Shown piece after piece: positions 9,149 through 18,390 of a DNA stretch of 64,000 nucleotides (within the stretch, counting starts at the first letter, position 1; every line of letters begins with the position of its first letter). Below the pieces are notes generated by a model. It saw only the letters and a list, made by a program, of their open reading frames with translations, did no database searches and had not been told where the DNA came from. Source of the DNA: Caballeronia megalochromosomata (GTDB lineage: Bacteria; Pseudomonadota; Gammaproteobacteria; Burkholderiales; Burkholderiaceae); contig LRBF01000213.1 of the NCBI GenBank assembly GCA_001580565.1, forward strand, positions 1 to 64,000, written 5' to 3'. Position numbers and translations under genes: made by a program.

Positions 9149-10032
9149 TCTTCGAACAATGGATGCGCGCGACGCTCGATCGCGTCGAGACGGCACTCGA
9201 ACACTATCTTCCGGGCACGGACGTCGCGCCGGCGCGTCTTCATGAGGCCATGCGCTATGCGGTGCTGGGCGGCGGCAAGCGCGTGCGGCCGCTCCTGGTC
9301 CACGCGGCGGGCGAGCTGACCGGCGCGAGCGCGCCGGCCGTGGAAGCGGCGAGCGCCGCGCTCGAGATGATTCACGTCTATTCGCTGGTGCATGACGACA
9401 TGCCCGCCATGGACGACGACGCGCTGCGTCGGGGTAAGCCCACGGTACACATCCAATATGACGAAGCGACGGCACTGCTCGTCGGCGACGCGCTGCAATC
9501 GCAGGCCTTCGTTGCATTGACGGCCACGGGCAATGGTCTGAACGATGCCCAGCAGGCCGCGCTCGTGCGCGAGCTGGCCGTCGCGAGCGGTTCGCTCGGC
9601 ATGGCGGGCGGGCAGGCAATCGACCTGGAAAGCGTCGGCCGCAAGCTGTCGCGCCCCGAGCTCGAGACGATGCATCGCAAGAAAACGGGTGCGCTGTTGC
9701 GCGCGTCGGTGCGCATGGGCGCGCTCGCGGGCACGCATCCGGGCGCGGACGCGCTCGCGTCGCTGGACGACTATGCCGCCGCGATCGGCCTCGCATTTCA
9801 GGTCGTCGACGACATCCTGGACGTCACCGCCGACTCCGCCACGCTCGGCAAGACCGCCGGCAAGGACGCGCAGCACGACAAGCCCACCTATGTGTCGATC
9901 ATCGGGCTCGACGCGTCGCGTGAACTCGCCGCGCAACTCGGCCGCGACGCGCACGCCGCGATCCGGCCGTTCGGTGCGCGCGGCCAGCGCCTGGCAGAAC
10001 TTGCCGACCTGGTTGTGAACCGGGTGAATTGA
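9145..10032 (+). CDS. ispA: Polyprenyl synthetase, farnesyl diphosphate synthase type
   Basis: A 295-residue trans-isoprenyl diphosphate synthase. The two aspartate-rich magnesium-binding motifs are present (DDMPAMDDD in the first half, DDILD in the second), together with the GGGKRVRP motif for isopentenyl diphosphate. It condenses IPP with DMAPP and GPP to make farnesyl diphosphate for quinones, undecaprenyl lipid and hopanoids. It overlaps xseB by 4 bases and sits 86 bases before dxs, the usual xseB-ispA-dxs order. No defect is seen. Confidence 0.95.
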   Translation: MIFEQWMRATLDRVETALEHYLPGTDVAPARLHEAMRYAVLGGGKRVRPLLVHAAGELTGASAPAVEAASAALEMIHVYSLVHDDMPAMDDDALRRGKPTVHIQYDEATALLVGDALQSQAFVALTATGNGLNDAQQAALVRELAVASGSLGMAGGQAIDLESVGRKLSRPELETMHRKKTGALLRASVRMGALAGTHPGADALASLDDYAAAIGLAFQVVDDILDVTADSATLGKTAGKDAQHDKPTYVSIIGLDASRELAAQLGRDAHAAIRPFGARGQRLAELADLVVNRVN

Positions 10033-10118
10033 TTGTTGAACGCGTGACGAACCCCACGGCGGGAAGAGACATAATCGCGCCGAACGAATCACGCCAGTTT
10101 TCCTAAAATGGGACGACG

Positions 10119-12035
10119 ATGTACGACTTGCTGAAAACCATCGACGATCCGGCCGATTTGCGTGCCCTCGATCGCCGCCAACTGCAACCGCTGGCCGACG
10201 AGCTGCGAGCCTACGTGCTCGACAGCGTGTCCCAGACGGGCGGCCATCTGTCGTCCAATCTGGGCACGGTCGAGCTGACGATCGCGTTGCACTATGTGTT
10301 CGATACGCCTAATGACCGCATCGTCTGGGATGTCGGTCATCAGACGTATCCGCACAAAATCCTGACCGGTCGCCGCGAACAGATGCCGGGCCTGCGCCAG
10401 CTGGGCGGCATCTCCGGCTTCCCGCGCCGCGCCGAGTCCGAATACGACACCTTCGGCACCGCGCATTCGAGCACGTCGATCTCGGCGGCGCTCGGCATGG
10501 CGATCGCCAACAAGCTCCAGGGCGACAACCGCTATTCGATCGCCGTGATCGGCGACGGCGCAATGACCGCGGGCATGGCGTTCGAGGCGATGAACAACGC
10601 GGGCGTCGCTGACGACGTGCCGCTGCTCGTCATCCTCAACGACAACGACATGTCGATCTCGCCGCCGGTCGGCGCGCTGAATCGCCATCTCGCGCGTCTG
10701 ATGTCGGGCCGTTTCTACGCCGCCGCGCGCGCAGGCGTGGAACGCGTGCTGCGCCATGCGCCGCCGGTGCTCGATCTCGCCCGCAAGCTCGAAGAGCACG
10801 CGAAGGGCATGATCGTGCCGGCCACGCTGTTCGAAGAGTTCGGCTTCAATTACATCGGGCCGATCGACGGTCACGACCTCGATTCGCTGATCCCGACGCT
10901 GCAGAACATCAAGGAACTGCGCGGCCCGCAATTCCTGCATGTCGTCACGAAGAAAGGCCAGGGCTACAAGCTCGCCGAGGCGGATCCCGTGCTTTATCAC
11001 GGCCCGGGCAAGTTCAACCCGGCGGAAGGCATCAAGCCGTCGACGGCGCCTTCGAAGAAGACGTACACGCAGGTGTTCGGCGAGTGGCTGTGCGACGCCG
11101 CGGCGCAGGACTCGCGCGTGGTCGGCATCACGCCGGCGATGCGCGAAGGCTCCGGCATGGTCGAGTTCGAGAAGCGCTTCCCGGAGCGTTATTTCGATGT
11201 CGGCATCGCCGAGCAGCACGCGGTCACGTTCGCCGGCGGCATGGCCGCGGACGGCATGAAACCCGTCGTCGCGATCTATTCGACCTTCCTGCAACGTGCG
11301 TACGACCAGTTGATCCACGACGTCGCGTTGCAGAACCTGCCGGTGGTGTTCGCGATCGACCGCGCCGGTCTGGTCGGCGCGGACGGCGCCACGCACGCGG
11401 GCAACTACGATCTCGCCTTCCTGCGCTGCATTCCGAACATGACGGTGATGGCCGCATCGGACGAAAACGAATGCCGCCAAATGCTTTATACGGCGTTGCA
11501 GCAGCCGAACCCGACGGCCGTGCGTTATCCGCGCGGCGCGGGCACCGGCGTTGCGACCGTCAAGCAGATGACCGCGATTCCTGTCGGCCGTGGCGAGATT
11601 CGCCGCGAGTCGTCGCAGAAGCTCGGCTCGGGCAAGCGCATCGCGATCTGCGCGTTTGGCACGATGGTCGCGCCGTCGCTCGCCGCGGCGGAAGAACTGG
11701 ATCTGACCGTCGCCAACATGCGCTTCGTGAAGCCGGTCGATGCCGACCTGCTGCGCGAACTCGCCGCGACGCACGATGCCATCGTGACGATCGAAGAAGG
11801 CGCGATCATGGGCGGTGCGGGTTCCGCGTGCGTCGAAGCGCTGCTCGCCAGCTCGATCATCAAGCCCGTGCTGCAACTCGGTCTGCCGGACGTCTTCATC
11901 GATCACGGCGACCCGGCCAAGCTGCTGGCGAGCGTCGGCCTGGATGCGGCTGGCATCGCGCGCTCGATTCGCGAGCGCTTTCTCGATGCGATCGAAAGCG
12001 CCAACGCAGGCAAGCTGACCAAGCGCGTCGCCTGA
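10119..12035 (+). CDS. dxs: 1-deoxy-D-xylulose-5-phosphate synthase
   Basis: A 638-residue thiamine diphosphate enzyme that joins pyruvate and glyceraldehyde 3-phosphate, the first committed step of the MEP isoprenoid pathway. Visible features are the N-terminal GHQTYPHKILTGRR stretch, the ThDP-binding GDGAMTAGMAFEAMNNAG motif with NDNDMSISP after it, the transketolase-type pyrimidine domain (IAEQHAVTFAGGMA, HAGNYDLAFLRC) and the C-terminal transketolase domain. Length is typical. It follows ispA with 86 bases between and probably shares its transcript, so isoprenoid entry and farnesyl synthesis are co-expressed. Confidence 0.97.
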   Translation: MYDLLKTIDDPADLRALDRRQLQPLADELRAYVLDSVSQTGGHLSSNLGTVELTIALHYVFDTPNDRIVWDVGHQTYPHKILTGRREQMPGLRQLGGISGFPRRAESEYDTFGTAHSSTSISAALGMAIANKLQGDNRYSIAVIGDGAMTAGMAFEAMNNAGVADDVPLLVILNDNDMSISPPVGALNRHLARLMSGRFYAAARAGVERVLRHAPPVLDLARKLEEHAKGMIVPATLFEEFGFNYIGPIDGHDLDSLIPTLQNIKELRGPQFLHVVTKKGQGYKLAEADPVLYHGPGKFNPAEGIKPSTAPSKKTYTQVFGEWLCDAAAQDSRVVGITPAMREGSGMVEFEKRFPERYFDVGIAEQHAVTFAGGMAADGMKPVVAIYSTFLQRAYDQLIHDVALQNLPVVFAIDRAGLVGADGATHAGNYDLAFLRCIPNMTVMAASDENECRQMLYTALQQPNPTAVRYPRGAGTGVATVKQMTAIPVGRGEIRRESSQKLGSGKRIAICAFGTMVAPSLAAAEELDLTVANMRFVKPVDADLLRELAATHDAIVTIEEGAIMGGAGSACVEALLASSIIKPVLQLGLPDVFIDHGDPAKLLASVGLDAAGIARSIRERFLDAIESANAGKLTKRVA

Positions 12036-12087
12036 CGACGCATTGCTCGAACGGCGCGCTCGGGGCGCGCCGTGCATCAACGCTTTG

Positions 12088-12121
12088 GCACACGGCGCGG
12101 GCATCGTCCCGCGCCGTGTGC
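12088..12121. terminator. Long hairpin between dxs and folE2
   Basis: Perfect 14-bp stem GCACACGGCGCGGG (12088-12101) and its complement (12108-12121) around a 6-base loop. No T-run follows, so it may slow or stop transcription only with help, or protect the dxs mRNA 3' end. Confidence 0.55.
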
Positions 12122-12181
12122 GCTTGAACGTTTCGAACCGCTCGCGTCTTGCGCGACGCGCGGCGCATAAGGACAAAACAA

Positions 12182-12988
12182 ATGAATCAGATGAATCCCG
12201 CCTTCGTGATGCCCGATGTTCAAAGCACGCCCGACACGCGCCAGATCGCGATTCAGCGCGTCGGCGTGAAGGGCGTGCGGCATCCGCTGACGGTGGTGAC
12301 CGAAGACGGCGTGAAGCCGACCGTCGGCGTATGGAATCTCGATGTTCATCTGCCCGCCGAGCAGAAGGGCACGCACATGTCGCGGTTCGTTGCGTTGCTG
12401 GAAGAGAATCGCCATCCGCTCGACCAACACGCGCTGCGCGGATTGCTCGCCCTGATGCTGGCGAAGCTCGAAGCGCACGCCGGCCGTATCGAAGTGACCT
12501 TGCCGTACTTCGTGATGAAGACCGCGCCGGTCTCGGGCGTGAAGAGCCTGCTCGACTACGAAGTGACATTCATCGCGGAGCGGCGCGACGGCGACACGCG
12601 CATGTCGATCAAGGTGCTCGTGCCCGTGACGAGCCTGTGCCCGTGCTCGAAGAAGATTTCGCAGTACGGCGCGCATAACCAGCGCTCCCACGTGACGATC
12701 ATGGCGGAGCTGACCGAAGAGATTCCGGTTGAGGATCTGATTCGCATCGCGGAGGAAGAGGCGTCGTGCGAACTCTGGGGCCTGCTGAAGCGCCCCGACG
12801 AAAAGTTCGTGACCGAGCGCGCGTACGAGAACCCGAAGTTCGTCGAGGATCTCGTGCGTGATGTCGCGACGCGCCTGAACGCGGATCCGCGCATCGTCGC
12901 GTATGTGCTCGAAGCCGAGAACTTCGAGTCGATCCACAATCACAGCGCGTACGCGGTGATCGAGCGGGACAAGCGCCGCGACGCCTGA
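12182..12988 (+). CDS. folE2: GTP cyclohydrolase FolE2 (type IB)
   Basis: A 268-residue protein of the GCYH-IB family, the metal-flexible alternative to FolE. It converts GTP to dihydroneopterin triphosphate for folate and queuosine-type pathways. Family motifs include RVGVKGVRHPL at the N-terminus, SRFVALLE, the SLCPCSKKIS stretch whose Cys is a metal ligand, and a C-terminal HNHSAYA. ATG 12182 follows AAGGAC at a reasonable distance; a longer frame from 12149 is not needed. The gene ends 8 bases from the convergent LysR gene. Many bacteria with folE2 express it under zinc limitation, but no Zur box is obvious here. Confidence 0.93.
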   Translation: MNQMNPAFVMPDVQSTPDTRQIAIQRVGVKGVRHPLTVVTEDGVKPTVGVWNLDVHLPAEQKGTHMSRFVALLEENRHPLDQHALRGLLALMLAKLEAHAGRIEVTLPYFVMKTAPVSGVKSLLDYEVTFIAERRDGDTRMSIKVLVPVTSLCPCSKKISQYGAHNQRSHVTIMAELTEEIPVEDLIRIAEEEASCELWGLLKRPDEKFVTERAYENPKFVEDLVRDVATRLNADPRIVAYVLEAENFESIHNHSAYAVIERDKRRDA

Positions 12989-12996
12989 GCCCGCGT

Positions 12997-13914
12997 TCAG
13001 GCGAGCGCCGTTTCCGCAGGAACGTGCGCTGCCCGCACGGAAGCCATCACCAGCGAGGCCAGCCGCTCGACCGGCGGCGATGCGCTTCCCGATGCGCGAT
13101 GCAGCGCGAGCGGAATCGAAGGCAGCGCGGGCAAGCCGCATTCATCGGCATCGAGCGCACGAACAGTCGATGGCAATCCGTAGCTCGTTCGCACGGTGAC
13201 GCCCAGACCAGCCGCCGCCGCCGCCCACAACCCCGACAAGCTCGGGCTCGTGAACGCCACGCGCCATTTGATGCCCGCGCGATCCAGCGCCGCGGCCGCC
13301 GCGCTGTGAAAGAGACACGGACGATCGAACGCGATGAGCGGCAAGGGTTCGTCGCCGTTGAACTGCCACGGAACCGTCGACGAAGCGATCCAGCGCATCG
13401 ACGGTGCGGCGATCGGCTCGGCGATCATCGCGGCGTTGCTGTCGTCAGTCACGCCAGGGGCGCCCCACACGAGCGCGAGATCGAGTTGCCCGGTATCGAT
13501 GCGCTCCAGCAGTTCGGTATTGCGCGCCACGCGCGCTTCGATCCGAACCTTCGGATGCGCCCGCGCGAAGCGGCCGAGCACGTCCGGAAGCACCACTTCG
13601 CCGAAATCCTCCTGCAAACCGAGCCGGATCCAGCCTTCCAGATCGACGCCGCGAATCGCGACGGCGGCTTCGTCATTCAGTTCGACGAGGCGCCGCGCGT
13701 AGCCGAGCATCACCTCGCCCGCGTCAGTGAGCGCGAGCCCGCGCCCGGACTTGCGAAAGAGCGTCACGCCCGCCTGTTCCTCCAGCTTGCGTAGCTGCGC
13801 GCTCACCGCCGACGTCGAACGCCCGACGCGATCCGCCGCTTTCGCGAAACTGCCCAGGTCCATCCCCGCGACGAAGCTGCGCAGCACCGCGAGATCGAAT
13901 GTCGTCTGGCTCAT
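12997..13914 (-). CDS. LysR family transcriptional regulator
   Basis: A 305-residue regulator. The N-terminal winged helix-turn-helix is clear (LRSFVAGMDLGSFAKAADRV, then STSAVSAQLRKLEEQAG and LFRKSGRGLALT). The remainder is the two-lobe effector-binding domain. It is divergent from the MFS transporter gene, 93 bases away, and an 11-bp inverted repeat lies between them. By LysR custom it probably controls the transporter and itself. The ligand is unknown. Confidence 0.92.
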   Translation of the reverse strand: MSQTTFDLAVLRSFVAGMDLGSFAKAADRVGRSTSAVSAQLRKLEEQAGVTLFRKSGRGLALTDAGEVMLGYARRLVELNDEAAVAIRGVDLEGWIRLGLQEDFGEVVLPDVLGRFARAHPKVRIEARVARNTELLERIDTGQLDLALVWGAPGVTDDSNAAMIAEPIAAPSMRWIASSTVPWQFNGDEPLPLIAFDRPCLFHSAAAAALDRAGIKWRVAFTSPSLSGLWAAAAAGLGVTVRTSYGLPSTVRALDADECGLPALPSIPLALHRASGSASPPVERLASLVMASVRAAHVPAETALA

Positions 13915-13918
13915 GGCA

Positions 13919-13972
13919 ATCGTCCTGAATTTCTGAATGATCGATGAAGAACTTTGTGATTTTCAGGACGAT
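13919..13972. promoter_or_regulatory. Inverted repeat in LysR/MFS divergent promoter region
   Basis: ATCGTCCTGAA at 13919-13929 is repeated as its exact reverse complement TTCAGGACGAT at 13962-13972, with 32 bases between. The position, between divergent start codons, suits an operator for the LysR protein, though the usual T-N11-A LysR core is not the repeat itself. The inner part may contain promoter elements. Confidence 0.5.
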
Positions 13973-14007
13973 CCTAAGCCCTCAAACTGGCCGCAGTCAA
14001 ATCCGAC

Positions 14008-15240
14008 ATGGACTGCATGATGGCTACTCCTCTCGTTAAAGGCGCGTACGCATTCGGTGACGCACATCGCTGGAAAGTGCTGGGCGTCGGCGTGGCGGCC
14101 AACGCGAGCTTCTCGGCCGCGGCGGCGGGCATCCCGACCACGGCCGTCTGGATGCGCAGCGGTTATCAACTGAGCAACGGCGAACTGGGGCTCGTACTCG
14201 GCGCGTTGGGACTGGGCGTCGCGCTGTCGGAACTGCCCTGGGGCGTGCTGACGGATCGCTGGGGCGACCGTCCGGTCCTGCTGATCGGCCTGCTTTCGAC
14301 GGCCGCCATGCTCGTCGCGATGAGTCTGTTCGCGGTGCCGTCGTCGGCCACGCTCGGCTGGCTCGTTTTCGCGATGTGCGCGCTCGGTCTGCTGGGCGGC
14401 AGCGTCAACGGATCGAGCGGGCGCGCAGTGATGGCGTGGTTCGGCGAAGGCGAGCGCGGCCTCGCGATGAGCATCCGCCAGACGGCCGTGCCGCTCGGCG
14501 GTGGCATCGGCGCGGCGATGTTGCCGTGGCTCGCGTCGTCGCATGGCTTTGCGGCGGTGTACGGCGCGCTGGCGGCGATGTGCGCGATCTCCGGCGCGTT
14601 CGCCTGGCGCTGGCTGCACGAACCGCCGCACGCGGTGCATCGCGCGGCGATGGGCAAAGGCGCCGCGCCGTTGAAGAACGCGCAGGTCTGGCGTGTCGTG
14701 CTCGGCATCGGCATTTTGTGCGTGCCGCAGTTCGCGGTGCTGACCTTCGCGACCGTGTTCCTTCACGATGCCGGCCATTTCGGCGTCACCGCGATCAGCG
14801 CGACGATGGGCGCGATCCAGCTCGGCGCGATGGTCATGCGCGTCTGGAGCGGCCGCCACACTGATCGTCACGGCAACCGGCGCGCGTACCTGCGCGGCTC
14901 GGTGATCGTGGCGTCGGCGTCGTTCGTCGTGCTGGCGGCGGCGATCGCAGGCGGGGCGGCGCAAGCACCTTTGCTGCTTTCGGCGATGCTCGTCGTCGCG
15001 GGGATCTGCGTGTCGGCCTGGCATGGCGTCGCGTACACGGAACTCGCGACGCTGGCCGGCACCGAACGCGCCGGCACCGCGCTCGGCATGGCGAATACGG
15101 CGGTGTACGCAGGGTTTTTCGTGACGCCGCTCGTCATACCGCACGTGCTCGCGATCAGTTCGTGGCCGATCGTGTGGCTGGCGGCGGGCGTGTGCGCGTC
15201 GTTGGCGTGGCTGTTGTTTCCGAGGCCCGCGCGACCTTAA
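14008..15240 (+). CDS. MFS transporter
   Basis: A 410-residue membrane protein with about 12 hydrophobic helices. The loop after the second helix carries an MFS signature (GVLTDRWGDRPVLLIG), and a second related loop occurs in the C-terminal half (SGRHTDRHGNRRAYLRG). The general look is of a small-molecule or drug exporter of the CynX/YbfB kind; the substrate is unknown. The start may be 14008 or the Met codons at 14017/14020; none has a strong ribosome site. It is divergent from a LysR gene, which is the likely regulator. Confidence 0.88.
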   Translation: MDCMMATPLVKGAYAFGDAHRWKVLGVGVAANASFSAAAAGIPTTAVWMRSGYQLSNGELGLVLGALGLGVALSELPWGVLTDRWGDRPVLLIGLLSTAAMLVAMSLFAVPSSATLGWLVFAMCALGLLGGSVNGSSGRAVMAWFGEGERGLAMSIRQTAVPLGGGIGAAMLPWLASSHGFAAVYGALAAMCAISGAFAWRWLHEPPHAVHRAAMGKGAAPLKNAQVWRVVLGIGILCVPQFAVLTFATVFLHDAGHFGVTAISATMGAIQLGAMVMRVWSGRHTDRHGNRRAYLRGSVIVASASFVVLAAAIAGGAAQAPLLLSAMLVVAGICVSAWHGVAYTELATLAGTERAGTALGMANTAVYAGFFVTPLVIPHVLAISSWPIVWLAAGVCASLAWLLFPRPARP

Positions 15241-15275
15241 ACTGGCCGTCCGAGAAATCGACCACGGAGCGCATC

Positions 15276-15902
15276 TTGATTCTCATCGGCCAATACGATT
15301 CCCCGTTCGTGCGGCGTGTCGCCATCGCGATGAAGCTTTACGACATGGCGTACGAACATCGCCCATGGTCGACGTTCAGCGATGCCGACAAGATCGCGCC
15401 CTATAACCCGCTGTGCCGCGTGCCGACGCTCGTGCTCGATTCGGGCGATGCGCTCATCGAGAGCACGATGATCCTCGACTATCTCGATGAACAGGCCGGC
15501 GACGCGCGCGCGATGGTCGCATCGAGCGGCCGGGAGCGGCGCGAAGCGCTGAAGGTCTGCGCGCTGGCGACGGGTCTCGCCGACAAGGCCGTCGCGCTCG
15601 TCTACGAACGCGTGCTGCACAAGGAGAAGTCGCAGGCGTGGCTCGATCGCTGCACGGGACAGGTCGAACGCGTGCTGAATGCGCTCGAATCAGACCGCGC
15701 CCCGCGCGCGACGCCATTCTGGTTCGGCGATACGATCGGCCACGCTGACATCGCCGTGGCCTGCGCGCTGCGTTTCGCGCGCGAGGCGCATCCGGAGATT
15801 TTCAGCCCGACGCGCTGGCCGACGCTCATCGGCCATAGTGACCGCTGCGAGACGCTGCCCGCCTTCAGGGCGATCGTGCAGCCTTTCAATCCGCCGAGAT
15901 GA
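15276..15902 (+). CDS. Glutathione S-transferase family protein
   Basis: A 208-residue cytosolic protein with an N-terminal thioredoxin fold (LIGQYDSPFVRRVAIAMKLY, then CRVPTLVLDSGDALIESTMI holding the cis-Pro and the glutathione-binding ES motif) and an all-helical C-terminal domain. The substrate is unknown. The start is probably the TTG at 15276, since GGAG lies 6 bases upstream; this lies outside the MFS gene, which ends at 15240. Its stop is 4 bases from the convergent tsaD stop. Confidence 0.87.
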   Translation: MILIGQYDSPFVRRVAIAMKLYDMAYEHRPWSTFSDADKIAPYNPLCRVPTLVLDSGDALIESTMILDYLDEQAGDARAMVASSGRERREALKVCALATGLADKAVALVYERVLHKEKSQAWLDRCTGQVERVLNALESDRAPRATPFWFGDTIGHADIAVACALRFAREAHPEIFSPTRWPTLIGHSDRCETLPAFRAIVQPFNPPR

Positions 15903-15906
15903 ACGC

Positions 15907-16935
15907 TCAGGCGCGTGCGAGCGAGGTGAGATCCCAGCGCGGCTTCACGGTGAACGCGTAATCGCGCACGGCCTGCTCGGGCCAGCGCGAAAGCCGCAGC
16001 GCGCCGGCGAGGGCGATCATCGCGCCGTTGTCGGTGCACAGCGAGAGGTCCGGGTAATGCACGTCGAAGCGGCGCTTCTTCGCGGCCGCCGACAGCGCTT
16101 CACGCAATTGCCGGTTCGCGCCGACGCCGCCCGCCACGACGAGCCGCTTGAGCCCCGTCTTCTTCAGCGCGCTGAGCGATTTGGCGACGAGCACGTCCAC
16201 TGCCGCATCGACGAAACCGCGCGCGAGATCGGCCTTCGCCTGCTCGCAGACGTTGTTGCCGAGCTTGCGGCTCTGCGTGAGCACGGCCGTTTTCAGCCCG
16301 CTGAAGCTGAAATCGAGATCGCCGGAGTGAAGCATCGGACGGGGCAGCGTCACCGCGCCCGGCGCGCCGAACTCCGCGAGCCGCGACACTTCCGGCCCGC
16401 CCGGATAGCCGAGGCCGAGCAGCTTCGCGGTTTTATCGAAGGCTTCGCCGGCGGCATCGTCGAGGGTTTCGCCGAGCGTCTCGTAGACGCCGACGTCGGT
16501 TACGCGCATCAGTTGCGTATGTCCGCCCGACACGAGCAGCGCGACGAACGGAAACGGCGGCGGCGCATCGACGAGCAGCGGCGACAGCAAATGCCCTTCG
16601 AGGTGGTGAATGCCGACGGTCGGCTTGTCCCACGCCATGGCCAGCGCATTGGCGATGCTCGCGCCGACGAGCAGTGCGCCCGCGAGGCCCGGTCCCTGCG
16701 TGAACGCGATGGCGTCGATGTCACCGCGCTTCGCGCCGGATTGCGCGAGCACTTCCTCCAGCAACGGCAGCGCGCGCCGGATGTGATCGCGCGAAGCCAG
16801 TTCCGGCACGACGCCACCGTAATCACGATGCATAGCGATTTGCGAGTGAAGGGCGTGCGAAAGCAGGCCGCGCCCGGTGTCGTAGAGGGCGAGGCCGGTT
16901 TCGTCGCAGGAACTTTCGATGCCGAGAACGAGCAT
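15907..16935 (-). CDS. tsaD: tRNA N6-adenosine threonylcarbamoyltransferase
   Basis: A 342-residue ASKHA-fold protein that, with TsaB and TsaE, transfers threonylcarbamoyl to A37 of tRNAs that read ANN codons. The N-terminus MLVLGIESSCDETGLAL and the metal-binding HHLEGH motif near residue 111 are diagnostic, as are YGGVVPELASRDH and the C-terminal CTDNGAMIA. Length is normal. It is single and divergent from the flavoprotein gene, with about 75 bases between. Confidence 0.96.
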   Translation of the reverse strand: MLVLGIESSCDETGLALYDTGRGLLSHALHSQIAMHRDYGGVVPELASRDHIRRALPLLEEVLAQSGAKRGDIDAIAFTQGPGLAGALLVGASIANALAMAWDKPTVGIHHLEGHLLSPLLVDAPPPFPFVALLVSGGHTQLMRVTDVGVYETLGETLDDAAGEAFDKTAKLLGLGYPGGPEVSRLAEFGAPGAVTLPRPMLHSGDLDFSFSGLKTAVLTQSRKLGNNVCEQAKADLARGFVDAAVDVLVAKSLSALKKTGLKRLVVAGGVGANRQLREALSAAAKKRRFDVHYPDLSLCTDNGAMIALAGALRLSRWPEQAVRDYAFTVKPRWDLTSLARA

Positions 16936-17011
16936 GGATTCAATGCGTTAGAGGTAACAGAAAAGTATAGCAGCGGGCGGCAATGCGCGTGCCGAAGGTA
17001 AAATGCGCGCC

Positions 17012-18238
17012 ATGGAAACCTTCGATATCGCCGTCATCGGCGCGGGCGCGGCCGGCATGATGTGCGCGGCCGTGGCCGCTCAATCCGGGCGCCGCGTCGT
17101 GCTCATCGACCACGCCGAGCGTCTCGCCGAGAAAATCCGCATCTCGGGCGGCGGACGCTGCAACTTCACGAACATCAATGCGCAGCCGGCCAATTTTCTG
17201 TCGGCGAATCCGCATTTTTGCCGCTCCGCGCTCGCGCGCTACACGCCGCGCGATTTTCTCGCGCTGCTCAAGCAATATCGCGTCAAGTGGCACGAGAAGC
17301 ACAAGGGCCAGCTCTTTTGCGACGATTCCAGCGAAACCGTCATCGACGTGCTGAAAAGCGAATGCGATGCGGGCGGCGTCGCGTGGCGGCGTCCGGTCAC
17401 GGTGCACGAAATCCGGCACGACGGCGCGCGCTTCACGCTCGATACAACTGCCGGCGCGATCGGCACGGCGGCGCTCGTGATTGCCACGGGCGGCCTGTCG
17501 ATTCCCAAGATCGGCGCGACGGATTTCGGCTATCGCGTGGCGAAGCAGTTCGGCCACAGGCTCGTCGATACCCGTCCGGCGCTCGTGCCGCTCACGTTCA
17601 CGTCGGCCGACTGGGCGCCGTTCGCCGCGCTCTCGGGACTTTCGCTGCCGGTGCGCATCAGCGCGGGCCGTGGCAAGACACGCGGCGAGTTCGATGAGGA
17701 TCTGCTGCTCACGCATCGCGGGGTGTCCGGGCCGGGCGTGCTGCAGATATCGAGCTACTGGAACACGTCGGAGCCGATTCACGTCGACCTGCTTCCCGAT
17801 GCCGACGCCACCGACATGTTGCTCGAAGCCAAAGGGGGCTCGAAGAAGCAGATCGGCAATTTTCTGGGCGAGCACGTGCCCGCGCGGCTCGCGCACGCGT
17901 GGCTGGAAGCGCAGCACGTGTCCGTCGATGCGCGCCTCGCCGACTTGCCCGACCGCACGCTGAAGGCCATCGGCGCATCGCTGTCCAGTTGGACGCTCAC
18001 GCCGAGCGGCACGGAAGGCTATCGCAAGGCGGAGGTCACGCGCGGCGGCGTCGACACGCGCGAGCTCTCGTCCGCGACGATGATGAGCGAACGCGTCGCC
18101 GGGCTCTATTTCATCGGCGAGGCCGTCGATGTCACGGGCTGGCTCGGCGGCTATAACTTTCAGTGGGCGTGGGCGTCGGGCGTCGCGGCGGGCAAGGCGG
18201 CCGCCGAGTTCGCCCGGGACGCGTCGACGGCCGCCTGA
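17012..18238 (+). CDS. HI0933/YhiN family FAD-dependent flavoprotein
   Basis: A 408-residue flavoprotein of the HI0933-like family (NAD(P)/FAD-dependent oxidoreductase). It has the N-terminal dinucleotide motif VIGAGAAGMMCAAVAA, the family signature EKIRISGGGRCNFTN, then GGLSIPKIGATDFGY, and the C-terminal FAD motif GLYFIGEAVDVTGWLGGYN. The reaction is not known for this family. Start 17012 gives METFDIAVIG; an ATG at 17003 lies only 3 bases from the AAGG site, so it is less likely but possible. Confidence 0.88.
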   Translation: METFDIAVIGAGAAGMMCAAVAAQSGRRVVLIDHAERLAEKIRISGGGRCNFTNINAQPANFLSANPHFCRSALARYTPRDFLALLKQYRVKWHEKHKGQLFCDDSSETVIDVLKSECDAGGVAWRRPVTVHEIRHDGARFTLDTTAGAIGTAALVIATGGLSIPKIGATDFGYRVAKQFGHRLVDTRPALVPLTFTSADWAPFAALSGLSLPVRISAGRGKTRGEFDEDLLLTHRGVSGPGVLQISSYWNTSEPIHVDLLPDADATDMLLEAKGGSKKQIGNFLGEHVPARLAHAWLEAQHVSVDARLADLPDRTLKAIGASLSSWTLTPSGTEGYRKAEVTRGGVDTRELSSATMMSERVAGLYFIGEAVDVTGWLGGYNFQWAWASGVAAGKAAAEFARDASTAA

Positions 18239-18288
18239 GCGCGCTCGGCCGGGGGTTTTGGCGAGTCTCGAAACGCGAACCCGTTTGC

Positions 18289-18390
18289 TATACTCAGACG
18301 GTCATCGGAGGAGGGTTCTCTCCGCTCTGGCAGGCGCTGGAACGGCTCGCTAAAAGTCCCGCTTGAGGAGGCGTTCCCAAGCGGGTTTTT
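18289..18390 (+). ncRNA. Possible short transcript or leader: -10 box followed by intrinsic terminator
   Basis: TATACT at 18289-18294 is a good -10 box with only a weak -35 match upstream. About 65 bases later comes a perfect 8-bp stem CCCGCTTG (18358-18365) / CAAGCGGG (18378-18385) followed by five T residues, a classic intrinsic terminator. Together they would make an RNA of roughly 90 bases. The terminator loop holds an AGGAGG sequence. It may be a small RNA, an attenuated leader of yqeY-dnaG, or leftovers of a lost rpsU gene, which often stands here in relatives. The terminator is surer than the RNA. Confidence 0.4.
18358..18390 (+). terminator. Intrinsic terminator upstream of yqeY
   Basis: CCCGCTTG / CAAGCGGG stem (8 bp, 12-base loop) and TTTTT at 18386-18390. 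It would end transcription from the flavoprotein gene or from the -10 box at 18289, isolating yqeY-dnaG unless read through. Confidence 0.75.

Noticed and set aside
10089..12569. 826-codon open frame on the minus strand across dxs and folE2
   Set aside because: Shadow of two real genes; Arg- and Asp-rich, no domain, spans gene boundaries.
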